Virus record (IMG/VR): IMGVR_UViG_3300033571_022960
Span: 1 to 64,000 of that record
DNA: 64,000 bases
Strand: one strand, 5' to 3'
DNA from: a virus
Part shown: piece by piece, positions 16,405-23,981 of the stretch
Layout of the letters: the number at the start of each line of letters is the position of its first letter
Numbering within the stretch: position 1 is the first letter of the stretch
The notes under the pieces: model-generated
What the model was told of the DNA's origin: nothing
The model's database searches: none
What the model saw: the letters and a program-made list of their open reading frames with translations, nothing else
Position numbers and translations under genes: made by a program

Positions 16405-16746
16405 TTAAAAATTATTTACCCATCAAAAAAGGTAGAAATAGATAAAAATGATGATGATTATAATCTTATCACAAAAACTATACAAATATCATATAAATCA
16501 AGAGAAAAAGAAAGGTTTAATAGAATTAAAGGACAATTAAAATTATTAAACTCCAAAATCACAACAAAAGAATTGTATAAACAAATGCCTGAATATGAAA
16601 TAAGTATTAAAATTTATTTTGGGGTTGATATTACTATCATTTATAAGACTTCTAAATTTGTTTTTAATAATACTAAAGAATCTACCTACGATAATTTTTT
16701 TGAAGATTTAAATAACATTATTAAAGACCCATTTACAACTTGGTAA
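16405..16746 (+). pseudogene. remnant C-terminal part of the KSRA gene after in-frame TGA
   Basis: In the same frame as 16192-16404, the sequence reads LKIIYPSKKVEID... to a TAA at 16744. The translated part has the style of KSRA-module C-termini (EYEISIKIYFGVDI, FFEDLNNIIKD). Leader, module and this tail together give about 183 residues, comparable to intact paralogues. Either a nonsense mutation or low-level read-through; it fills an otherwise gene-free stretch of more than 300 nt. Confidence 0.6.
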
Positions 16747-16948
16747 TCAAAAATTTAATCCCTGATATGTTTATGTCAATAATATCTGGGTTCATTGTGA
16801 AATTTCCCCTATATTTGGTCATTAACTCAAAATTAAGGGAATTAAATTCATCTTTGGATAGTTGATACCTAATTTCCATTTTATTTGAAATAAACCCCTT
16901 TTCCGAAAGAATTAAAGATAATTTTAATATGTATTCCAAATTAACCAT
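16733..16948 (-). CDS. small hypothetical protein, 71 aa
   Basis: Leftward frame starting MVNLEYILKLSLILSEKG, with a hydrophobic helix and then beta segments. It overlaps the upstream leftward gene by 8 nt and the end of the KSRA remnant by 14 nt, a compact arrangement that favours a real gene. No family recognised. Confidence 0.45.
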   Translation of the reverse strand: MVNLEYILKLSLILSEKGFISNKMEIRYQLSKDEFNSLNFELMTKYRGNFTMNPDIIDINISGIKFLITKL

Positions 16949-17132
16949 TAAAAATTCGTTTTAATTTATCCCAAAAACCCAATTTTTTTATTTCTTTTGG
17001 TTTTGAATAATATTGTTTCATTTCAGAACCAATCTCAAATTTAATATCTTTTATGAATTTATTTTTTTCAGAATTTGTAATATGAGATTCTTCTTGATTA
17101 ATTTTATCCCAATCACGATAAATATGTTTCAT
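16941..17132 (-). CDS. small hypothetical protein, 63 aa
   Basis: Starts MKHIYRDWDKINQEES and ends with a basic amphipathic helix (LGFWDKLKRIFNG). Charged and without Cys. It is the first gene of a two-gene leftward unit; upstream is an AT-rich gap shared with the divergent KSRA gene. Function unknown. Confidence 0.45.
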   Translation of the reverse strand: MKHIYRDWDKINQEESHITNSEKNKFIKDIKFEIGSEMKQYYSKPKEIKKLGFWDKLKRIFNG

Positions 17133-17164
17133 GAAAATAAATATAATAAATTATTTGCAAAAAT

Positions 17165-17174
17165 AAATATTTAT
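17165..17174 (+). promoter_or_regulatory. late-type motif, 5 nt before ATG
   Basis: AAATATTTAT ends 5 nt before the ATG at 17180, the same arrangement as at 16178-16187 and 19535-19544. If it is a -10-type late box, the transcript would start at or beside the ATG. Confidence 0.4.
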
Positions 17175-17179
17175 CTTAT

Positions 17180-18073
17180 ATGAAATATATAATTACGGAA
17201 AAACAATTAAGATTAATTGAGGATTTGGAGTTAAAAAGTCGTGCTGGAGACCAGGAAAAACAAAGGGAAGAATATATAAATGAATTGTTAAATAAAAAAG
17301 TTGATAATAAAAATTTACTTACACTATATAATATTTTAAAATTAAAGGGTTTAAAGGTAGGATTAACAAATATTCATACAAATGATGAAATAAGGTTAGA
17401 AAAAAATAAAAATGATACAATTTTTATAAGGAATAATGTTACTTTTGGTTATGATGAAAAAATAAGTTTATCACATTTTAGTAATGGTAATATTAAAAGA
17501 TATTATGATATTTATTATTCTGAAATTAAAACCTATAAAGATTTATTAGAAGAAATAGAAAAATTCTTAATTAGGGAAAATATTAAATTAAAAGAAAACC
17601 TTAATCTAAAATCTCGTGCACCACAACAAGAAAAACAAAGAGAGGAATTTGTTAATAATATACTAAAAAAAGGATTTGAAAATTTAACTGGTGGTGATTT
17701 GGAAAATATACAAAAACTTGATACAGAAAAAACCGAAGAAATATTAAAACAAATTTGTGATAATTTAAAGGAATTTGAACCTGAAATAAAGAAATATGAT
17801 TTAATTAGTTATTATTTTTGGAAAATATATTTTAATAATATTAAACCAAAAAAATATAAAGATTTTAAATCAGAAAATTTTTTACATATTACAGATAAAT
17901 CAGCAATATCTTATGATGATACTTATTTTTACTTTTTTGAATATTGGTTATCTGAAAATAATAAACGTAGAGAACAAAAAAGAGTAATAGTTGAAACAAA
18001 AATATTTGAATTCAAAACCATAAAAGAATTAATAAAATACATAAAAGAACATAATGAACCTGAAATACAATAA
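17180..18073 (+). CDS. two-module KSRA protein with capsid-targeting-like leader
   Basis: 297 residues. Leader MKYIITEKQLRLIE (residues 1-14), then module A from 15 (DLELKSRAGDQEKQ) to 139, then module B from 140 (NLNLKSRAPQQEKQ) to 297. The residues before module B are L-K-E, again matching (L/I)-x-E, so cleavage after Glu14 and Glu139 would release two proteins of about 125 and 158 residues. This two-unit gene links the single-unit genes to the large polyprotein. No enzymatic motif seen in either module. Its 3' end overlaps the next gene by 20 nt. Confidence 0.75.
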   Translation: MKYIITEKQLRLIEDLELKSRAGDQEKQREEYINELLNKKVDNKNLLTLYNILKLKGLKVGLTNIHTNDEIRLEKNKNDTIFIRNNVTFGYDEKISLSHFSNGNIKRYYDIYYSEIKTYKDLLEEIEKFLIRENIKLKENLNLKSRAPQQEKQREEFVNNILKKGFENLTGGDLENIQKLDTEKTEEILKQICDNLKEFEPEIKKYDLISYYFWKIYFNNIKPKKYKDFKSENFLHITDKSAISYDDTYFYFFEYWLSENNKRREQKRVIVETKIFEFKTIKELIKYIKEHNEPEIQ

Positions 18074-19382
18074 TTTTGATGCAAAATTGGATACCCTAAA
18101 CTATTGGGATTTGGAAGTTACTTCTGATGAAGATGTTCAACAAGATTCCAAATGTGAAGGTATTGTCCAAAATAATTTGGTAATATGGATGGATTTAAAT
18201 AATAGTGGAACAACCACAGATTATTTAAATTTAACATCACTTATTTGTCAATCAATTGATTCAGGTATTACAATAAACGATATTGGTTTAACAGGTGTGG
18301 ATAATGGTTTTGTTAATAATTTAAGTGGTGAAACTTTAACATTTAGTGCAGGAACACAATGTTTTACCATGAAAAATGTAACAGGTGATACTTACAATTA
18401 TTCAATAATACCAACAAAAGATTTTTCTGGAAATTATGTTAATTTGGTTGGTGGATTTTATCAAGGATTTTTTAAATTGGAAGGTTATGATTATGAATTA
18501 TTTAAACCAAGAAACAATTCAGGATGGACATCAGAGATTTGGTTATCAAATCGTAATGATGAAACCGTTTCTGCAACAACCCTAAATCAAGTATATACAG
18601 GAAATACTGGTATGTTCTTTTATTTGGGTACTCGTGCAGAAAATAAATTTTGGAATATATTTTCAGGAGAAACTGGTTATACAACAACAGAAGGTATAAA
18701 TTTATCCCCTGATGAAGAAAAAGATTATAATTTGGATATATATGATAATTGTATTGGATTTTTATTAACCCCTGATGGAAGAATTGGTTATAGAAAAATA
18801 TATTTTAAAAATGAATGTATTGATGATGTTGTGGTAACTGGGTTAACCATTGAAGAAAAATATTCAGATTTTACAATATTAAGTGGAAATTGTTTTAATT
18901 CTTGGTTGCACATTGCAATAACATTTGACCCTTATTTGGATTTGGGTGATGATTGTGATTTTAAACTTGCAAGTAAACGTAAGGGGGTTTTAACCATTTG
19001 GGTTAATGGAAAAAGGATAATGAAAAATATTTATTTTGATGAGATTGTTCTTAAATCTTTGGATGATGATAAAAATAAACAATTGGGTGTTCCTTATACA
19101 ATTTCCGTTGGTGGTGGAACACAAGGGTTAATTGAATCAAAAATCTTTGGTGGTGATGATTTAATGGATAAAGAATTGGAGATTGAAAAGAATTTTGCAG
19201 GTTCTTTTTATGGTGGATTTAGTCAGTTTAGATTTTATACAAGGAAATTATCAGGGTTGGAAATAAGAAATAATTTCCGTTTTGAACAAAATAGATACCT
19301 TTTAAAAGATACTTTTGGTGGTAGAAAGATAATAATATCAGGAATTGATATTAACTGTTTTGGTCAGAATTTTGGGTGTTAA
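18054..19382 (+). CDS. LamG/concanavalin A-like virion protein
   Basis: 442 residues, beta-rich. Segments such as 'GWTSEIWLSNRND', 'NSWLHIAITFDP', 'GVLTIWVNGKRIMKN' and 'AGSFYGGFSQFRFYTRKLSGLEIRNNF' match the strand pattern of laminin-G / concanavalin A-like lectin domains (about residues 150-430). Such domains are common in phage tail and decoration proteins that touch surface glycans. The start at 18054 overlaps the KSRA gene, so the two are co-translated. Exact location in the particle is unknown. Confidence 0.65.
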   Translation: MNLKYNNFDAKLDTLNYWDLEVTSDEDVQQDSKCEGIVQNNLVIWMDLNNSGTTTDYLNLTSLICQSIDSGITINDIGLTGVDNGFVNNLSGETLTFSAGTQCFTMKNVTGDTYNYSIIPTKDFSGNYVNLVGGFYQGFFKLEGYDYELFKPRNNSGWTSEIWLSNRNDETVSATTLNQVYTGNTGMFFYLGTRAENKFWNIFSGETGYTTTEGINLSPDEEKDYNLDIYDNCIGFLLTPDGRIGYRKIYFKNECIDDVVVTGLTIEEKYSDFTILSGNCFNSWLHIAITFDPYLDLGDDCDFKLASKRKGVLTIWVNGKRIMKNIYFDEIVLKSLDDDKNKQLGVPYTISVGGGTQGLIESKIFGGDDLMDKELEIEKNFAGSFYGGFSQFRFYTRKLSGLEIRNNFRFEQNRYLLKDTFGGRKIIISGIDINCFGQNFGC

Positions 19383-19534
19383 TTAAATCTTTAATTACAA
19401 AATTTAAATCCATTATTTTTTAAAATCTTTCTTTCTTATTGTATTTTTCTTTTTTTAAAAATTTATTTTTTTTTATTAAAGGATGGTCTAAGTACATTCT
19501 AAATCGGATAGTAAGAATTTTAATTTTTCAATGC

Positions 19535-19544
19535 AAATATTTAT
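19535..19544 (+). promoter_or_regulatory. late-type motif, 5 nt before ATG
   Basis: AAATATTTAT followed by AGAAT and the ATG at 19550. It lies in the 167-nt gap after the LamG-like gene; the rest of that gap is T-rich and shows nothing else. Confidence 0.4.
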
Positions 19545-19549
19545 AGAAT

Positions 19550-19786
19550 ATGTTACTAAAAAAAAGAATTTTATCGGAAAAAATCATTTCAGAATACCAA
19601 AGTTCCAATATAATTGGTTCTGAATACTTTCCTTTAACAAAAAAACTAATTGTGGAATTTAAAGGAGGGAGAAAATATCAATATGATGATGTTCCACTTT
19701 CAATATACCTTGATTTTGAAGTTGCAACATCACAAGGTAATTATATTCAAAAACTAAAGAAATACAATCCTAAAAAAATTGTCTAA
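19550..19786 (+). CDS. KTSC domain protein
   Basis: 78 residues. 'SSNIIGSEYFPLTKKLIVEFKGG' followed by 'YQYDDVPLSIYLDF' and 'ATSQGNYIQKLKK' is the KTSC domain pattern (strand, G-x-x-Y turn, VP, then S-x-G-x-Y). KTSC proteins are small and of unclear function, found alone or beside nucleic-acid enzymes in phages and bacteria. The N-terminal ~12 residues precede the domain. It converges on the MTLEKT-family gene with a 17-nt overlap. Confidence 0.75.
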   Translation: MLLKKRILSEKIISEYQSSNIIGSEYFPLTKKLIVEFKGGRKYQYDDVPLSIYLDFEVATSQGNYIQKLKKYNPKKIV

Positions 19787-20036
19787 CAATTTTTTGTTTT
19801 GCATTAATAATTCTATAAGGTTTTCTTGAATTAATCCCTATTAAAACTATATTTTGTTTTAAAACATCAAAATATCTATCAACATTGAAATTTTTGGTAT
19901 TTTCGTAAATGTTGTAAATTTTATATTCTTTAAATGTTCTATTAAGAGTAGTATCAACACCAACATATATGGTGAAAATATTAAAAAAACCTTCTTTTGA
20001 TTTGCAAATATTTTTAAAAGTTTTCTCTAAAGTCAT
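19770..20036 (-). CDS. MTLEKT-family small protein
   Basis: 88 residues starting MTLEKTFKNICKSKEGFFN. This start recurs at 20563-20829, 21776-22117 and 57782-58027, so four small paralogues exist in the window with variable C-terminal parts. It directly follows the NusG-like gene on the same strand with no gap. Function unknown. Confidence 0.55.
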   Translation of the reverse strand: MTLEKTFKNICKSKEGFFNIFTIYVGVDTTLNRTFKEYKIYNIYENTKNFNVDRYFDVLKQNIVLIGINSRKPYRIINAKQKIVRQFF

Positions 20037-20534
20037 CTAAACGATTTTTACTTGATTAAAACTCAAATCAACTGGAGTACTTCTACCAAATATTTTAACA
20101 TCAACAACCATTCTTTCTTTATCATTATTTAAAGATTGAATTTTACCTTTAAAAGTTGTAAAGGGTCCATCACAAATTTCAACATCAAGACCAACAACAA
20201 AATCAAATAGTTTTTCATCTGAATCATATTCTTCAATATACATTTTAACTTCATTATCTCGCAAAGGTGTTGGTAATATATTTAATACATTTTTAATTCC
20301 TTTAAGATTTTGTTTAACCTCACCCATCATACCATCACCAATCTTAATTAATAAGTAACCTGGAATGGTAGGTTTTTCTTTTTGAATTCTTTTGTTGTTT
20401 TTATCAACACTAAAATATTTTTCTATGGGAAGAAAAATATCATCCATTTTAATTAATTCTTTATCTTTTCTTAATTTTTCAAAAGTACTTTTTTCTGTAT
20501 TAGAAACTACTTTTAATGTGTACCACTTACTCAT
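20037..20534 (-). CDS. nusG: NusG-like transcription elongation/antitermination factor
   Basis: 165 residues from the ATG at 20534 (MSKWYTLKVVSNTEK); a start 54 nt further upstream would add residues atypical of the family. The NGN domain covers about 1-100 (WYTLKV, then 'IFLPIEKYFSV', 'PTIPGYLLIKI', 'IKNVLNILPTPL'). A C-terminal KOW domain covers about 118-165 (VGLDVEICDGPFTTFKGKIQ). NusG binds RNA polymerase and affects pausing and termination. A phage copy suggests takeover of host RNA polymerase or late antitermination (inference). Flanked on both sides by MTLEKT-type small genes in one leftward unit. Confidence 0.85.
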   Translation of the reverse strand: MSKWYTLKVVSNTEKSTFEKLRKDKELIKMDDIFLPIEKYFSVDKNNKRIQKEKPTIPGYLLIKIGDGMMGEVKQNLKGIKNVLNILPTPLRDNEVKMYIEEYDSDEKLFDFVVGLDVEICDGPFTTFKGKIQSLNNDKERMVVDVKIFGRSTPVDLSFNQVKIV

Positions 20535-20562
20535 TTTTTTATTTTTATTAAAATATAATAAT

Positions 20563-20829
20563 TTATTCTGTAAAGTAAATTTTACCAATATAACCCAAAA
20601 AAAGATTACCGTATTTTAAACCTTTTTTAAAATATAATTCATTAGTTATATTATTTGAACATATTTGTTCTTTATCATAAATGATAAATTTAGTAAAATA
20701 TTTATAAGATTTATCATTAAAATGTATTCCTTTTCTTAAAACTTCTGAATAAACAGTTTTACCTAAAGGTATATTAAAAAACCTTGTTTTTGAATTTCTA
20801 ATATTATTAATGGTTTTATTTAAGTCCAT
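20563..20829 (-). CDS. MTLEKT-like small protein (MDLNKT variant)
   Basis: 88 residues starting MDLNKTINNIRNSKTRFFN, matching the N-terminal pattern of the MTLEKT family (K-T-x-x-N-I-x-x-S-K-x-x-F-F-N). The C-terminal half is aromatic-rich and differs from its relatives. It lies between a small membrane protein and the NusG-like gene on the leftward strand. Confidence 0.5.
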   Translation of the reverse strand: MDLNKTINNIRNSKTRFFNIPLGKTVYSEVLRKGIHFNDKSYKYFTKFIIYDKEQICSNNITNELYFKKGLKYGNLFLGYIGKIYFTE

Positions 20830-20974
20830 TATAAATTACTCTTAATAATATAAAAATTAAACTGAAATAACCAAAAATTAAAAAAATTGGTAAATTTTCA
20901 TATTTTTCGTTAAAAAGATATAAAGATAAAAGGTAACTCACAAAACCTATACCAAAATAAATTAAGTAAAACAT
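20816..20974 (-). CDS. small two-helix membrane protein
   Basis: 52 residues. Two hydrophobic segments (LIYFGIGFVSYLLSLYL, about 4-20, and IFLIFGYFSLIFILLRV, about 30-46) are separated by a short charged loop NEKYENLP. It overlaps the next leftward gene by 14 nt, which supports its reality. Probably an inner-membrane protein, with a role in lysis or superinfection exclusion possible but unsupported. The 80 nt upstream of it contain no recognisable element. Confidence 0.5.
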   Translation of the reverse strand: MFYLIYFGIGFVSYLLSLYLFNEKYENLPIFLIFGYFSLIFILLRVIYNGLK

Positions 20975-21054
20975 AAAATAAATCTAAATAAAATTTCTGA
21001 ATTAATCAAATTTCACTTTAAATTTTTTTCTTTTTAATTATATTATTTTACATT

Positions 21055-21771
21055 ATGGTTAGATTTGAACAAGAAAGGCATAAATATTTTCATACAGTTA
21101 CAGGTGAGGAATATAAATCAGTAACAACAATATTGGGTTTATATGAACCCCATTTTGATTCAGAAAATATTGCAAAGGCAGTTGCAAGAAAGGAAGGTAG
21201 AACAAAAGAAGATGTTCTTGCAGAATGGAAACATATAAATCATGTCGCAAATGATAAAGGAACTTATATTCATAATTTAATTGAAAACTATTTAAGAAGT
21301 AATCGTTTATATATACCAAAAACACCAAAAGAAAGATTAGTATTGCAGGGATTTCAAAGAACTGAAAATCTCATAGAATATGGTGAGGAATATTATCCTG
21401 AAATGATTCTTTGGAATGAAGAATTTAAGGTTGCTGGAATGAGTGACTTAATTGTAAAAATTGATGATGAATATTTCGATTGCATAGATTGGAAAACGAA
21501 TCGTAAGTTTAATTTTTATTCTCCATATAAAAATCATCTTATTGAACCACTATCACATTTGCAAGATTGTCAATATACAATTTATTCTTTACAATTATCA
21601 ATCTACGCTTATCTTTATGAAAAGATTTCAGGATTAAAATGCAGAAGATTAATGATAAATTATCTTGAGGATTCAGAAAATTTTATTTTTAAAATAATTC
21701 CAGTTTTTTATCTAAAAAACGATGTAGAAATATTATTAAATCATTATAAAGAAAATTATTTAAACCAATAA
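21055..21771 (+). CDS. PD-(D/E)XK family exonuclease (RecB/Cas4-like)
   Basis: 238 residues. The ordered motifs of the fold are present: 'GTYIHNLIENYL' (motif with H and E, about residues 64-75), 'VAGMSDLIV' (G-x-x-D), 'CIDWKTNRK' (D-x-K catalytic pair) and 'LQLSIYAYL' (Q-x-x-x-Y). Such enzymes act as phage exonucleases in recombination and end processing. It starts the rightward cluster with gp47, ligase and gp46, consistent with DNA repair and recombination. The start is the first ATG after an AT-rich gap. Confidence 0.8.
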   Translation: MVRFEQERHKYFHTVTGEEYKSVTTILGLYEPHFDSENIAKAVARKEGRTKEDVLAEWKHINHVANDKGTYIHNLIENYLRSNRLYIPKTPKERLVLQGFQRTENLIEYGEEYYPEMILWNEEFKVAGMSDLIVKIDDEYFDCIDWKTNRKFNFYSPYKNHLIEPLSHLQDCQYTIYSLQLSIYAYLYEKISGLKCRRLMINYLEDSENFIFKIIPVFYLKNDVEILLNHYKENYLNQ

Positions 21772-21775
21772 AATT

Positions 21776-22117
21776 ATGACATTAGAAAAAACATTCATTA
21801 ATTTAAAAAAAAGAAGGGGATATGGTTCATTAAATGAATCACCATTCCACAATCAACATTATTTAATTAATATTATTGAAACTTATCGAATGGTTAAAAA
21901 CCAAAAGGTTAATTACGGTCATACAAATACATATAATGGTACTACTGGCTTTGTTTATACACCATACATTCCAACATATATCACAGTCATGACCAACTTA
22001 ACAAGTTCTTCTGATTGGACAATATCATCAAGATATTCTAATCAAGTAAATAATTCTTATTACGGTACTGTTACCATAACATCAACATCATCAAATATCA
22101 CTTCATTAAATGATTAA
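21776..22117 (+). CDS. MTLEKT-family small protein
   Basis: 113 residues starting MTLEKTFINLKKRRGYGSLNES. After the family N-terminus the C-terminal part is Tyr, Thr and Ser-rich (TSSSDWTISSRYSNQVNNSYYGTV), unlike the other members. It overlaps the start of gp47 by 8 nt. Function unknown; co-transcribed with recombination genes. Confidence 0.55.
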   Translation: MTLEKTFINLKKRRGYGSLNESPFHNQHYLINIIETYRMVKNQKVNYGHTNTYNGTTGFVYTPYIPTYITVMTNLTSSSDWTISSRYSNQVNNSYYGTVTITSTSSNITSLND

Positions 22118-22895
22118 AAAAGTAATTCATTGTGGTGATATTCATATAAGAAATACACCCGAAAGAAATGATGAATATATTTCTGCATTTAATAAATTCT
22201 TTAATTATTGTAAAATCAATAAACCTGATAGAATTGTTATTTGTGGGGATTTGGTTCATAACAAAATAACAATATCACCTGAATCAGTTAGATTATTAAC
22301 CTACTTTTTAAGGGGTTGTGGTGATATTTGCAAAACAATTATTATACCAGGTAATCATGACTTCTTGGTTAATAACCATGATAGGATTGATGCAATAACA
22401 CCAATTGTTGAAGCAATACAACATCAAAATGTTCATTATTATCGTGATATGGGTGAATATGAGGATGAAAATGTTAATTGGATTGTTTATTCTCAATATC
22501 AAGGAAATAAAAGACCTGAATTTAATAAAGAAGAAAATAAAACTTATATTGGATTGTTTCATGGTGTTATCAAGGGAGCAAAAACTGATATTGGTTATGA
22601 TTTTGATAATGGTCATGGAATGGAAGATTTTACAGGACTTGATATGGTAATGTGTGCAGATATTCATAAACATCAAAATGTTGGTGATGAAAACCTACCA
22701 ATAGTTTTTTCTTCTTCAATGATTCAACAAGATTTTGGTGAAACCCCTAATAATCATGGATTTGTTGAATGGGATATTTTAACAAAAGAATATAAATTAA
22801 TCGAAATTGAAAATGAATGGGGATATTATACGTTTCAACCTACGGAGGAAGAATTAAAAGTAATTTTAGAAAAAGAAGAAATTAATCAAGAATGA
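22110..22895 (+). CDS. 47: gp47/SbcD-like recombination endonuclease subunit
   Basis: 261 residues. Calcineurin-type phosphoesterase motifs appear in order: HCGDIHI (about 7-13), 'ICGDLVH', 'PGNHDF', and a later 'FHG' plus 'CADIHKHQNV'. The Mre11-type nuclease pairs with gp46 to resect DNA ends for recombination-dependent replication. Length is shorter than T4 gp47 (339 aa), lacking much of the C-terminal region. It is separated from gp46 by DUF2283 and ligase genes, all on one strand with overlapping or near-overlapping ends. Confidence 0.9.
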   Translation: MIKKVIHCGDIHIRNTPERNDEYISAFNKFFNYCKINKPDRIVICGDLVHNKITISPESVRLLTYFLRGCGDICKTIIIPGNHDFLVNNHDRIDAITPIVEAIQHQNVHYYRDMGEYEDENVNWIVYSQYQGNKRPEFNKEENKTYIGLFHGVIKGAKTDIGYDFDNGHGMEDFTGLDMVMCADIHKHQNVGDENLPIVFSSSMIQQDFGETPNNHGFVEWDILTKEYKLIEIENEWGYYTFQPTEEELKVILEKEEINQE

Positions 22896-23062
22896 AAATA
22901 AAACATAATAAACAAACTGATACCATTTATATCAAATTTAACGGTAATAATGTTAACGAAAGTGAAACCATTAAAGAAGGTTTTATAATTGATTATGATG
23001 AAAATGGTAAAATAGTTGGTATTGAAATAATAAATGTATCTGAAAAAATTGTTATAGAATAA
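22892..23062 (+). CDS. DUF2283 family protein
   Basis: 56 residues: 'MKIKHNKQTDTIYIKF', then 'ESETIKEGFIIDYDENGKIVG' condensed to the family pattern D-x-Y-I-x-x, E-x-x-x-x-x-x-x-I-x-D-Y-D-x-x-G-x-I-V-G-I-E-I. It starts within the last codon of gp47 (ATGA overlap) and its stop overlaps the ligase start (TAATG), so it is translationally coupled to both. The role of DUF2283 is not established. Confidence 0.8.
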   Translation: MKIKHNKQTDTIYIKFNGNNVNESETIKEGFIIDYDENGKIVGIEIINVSEKIVIE

Positions 23063-23970
23063 TGTTAAATAAAGGAATATTTAAACCAATATTATCTGCA
23101 AAGGATTTTATTGAAGAAAAAATAAAATTTCCAGTTTATTGCACACCAAAATTAGATGGTATAAGAAGTTTTAAATTACCTGATAATGAAAAAATTTTAA
23201 GTCGTTCATTAAAACCTATACCAAACAAATATATCCAAAGTTTATCACACTTATTCCCAAATACAGTTGATGGTGAATTTATTTTAAAAAATGAAAATAA
23301 CATATTACCATTTAATGAAACAACATCATTTGTAATGAGTTTTGATGAACAACCATCAAAAGAAAAACAATTATATTTTGTTATTTTTGATTATGATATA
23401 TTATCAAATAAAAATTATCTTGATAGGATTGAATCATTAAAAGAGTTATTTTATAAAAATAATCTCATAGATTATAATTTTGATATCCTAATTCCAAAGG
23501 AAATAAATAATTTAAAAGAACTTTATTCTTTTGAAGAAAAATGTTTAGAAGAAAATTATGAAGGTGTAATATTGCGAAGTAATGGTAAATATAAATTTGG
23601 TAGGTCAACTGTTAATGATGGTTTAATGATAAAACTTAAACGTTGGTATGATGATGAAGGTATAATTGTTGATATGATAGAAAAATATAACAATACAAGT
23701 TCATTAATTAATGAATTAGGATATAAAGATAAAAATCATAAAAAAGAAAGTCTTACACCTGCAAATACTTTGGGTTCTTTAGTTTTGAAATATAAAGATT
23801 ACACATTTGAAGTTGGTTCTGGTTTTACAGATGAAGAAAGGGATGAATTTTGGTTTAATAAAGACAAATATTTTGGAAAAAAAATTAAATTTAAATATAT
23901 TCCATACGGAATGGTTGAAAAACCAAGAAACCCAATTTATTTGGGAATAAGAAATGAATTAGATTTATAA
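23062..23970 (+). CDS. lig: ATP-dependent DNA ligase
   Basis: 302 residues. Nucleotidyltransferase motifs: I at 'CTPKLDGIR' with Lys30 as predicted adenylation site, Ia-like 'SRSLKPIPN', III 'VDGEFI' (about 69-74), IV 'YEGVILRS', V 'MIKLKRW'. A C-terminal OB-fold with 'LGSLVLKYKDYTFEVGSGFTD' is present. This is the minimal T7/ChlV-type architecture, smaller than T4 gp30 (487 aa). It would seal nicks in phage replication and repair. Sits between gp47 and gp46 genes. Confidence 0.88.
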   Translation: MLNKGIFKPILSAKDFIEEKIKFPVYCTPKLDGIRSFKLPDNEKILSRSLKPIPNKYIQSLSHLFPNTVDGEFILKNENNILPFNETTSFVMSFDEQPSKEKQLYFVIFDYDILSNKNYLDRIESLKELFYKNNLIDYNFDILIPKEINNLKELYSFEEKCLEENYEGVILRSNGKYKFGRSTVNDGLMIKLKRWYDDEGIIVDMIEKYNNTSSLINELGYKDKNHKKESLTPANTLGSLVLKYKDYTFEVGSGFTDEERDEFWFNKDKYFGKKIKFKYIPYGMVEKPRNPIYLGIRNELDL

Positions 23971-23981
23971 AAAAATAGTTT

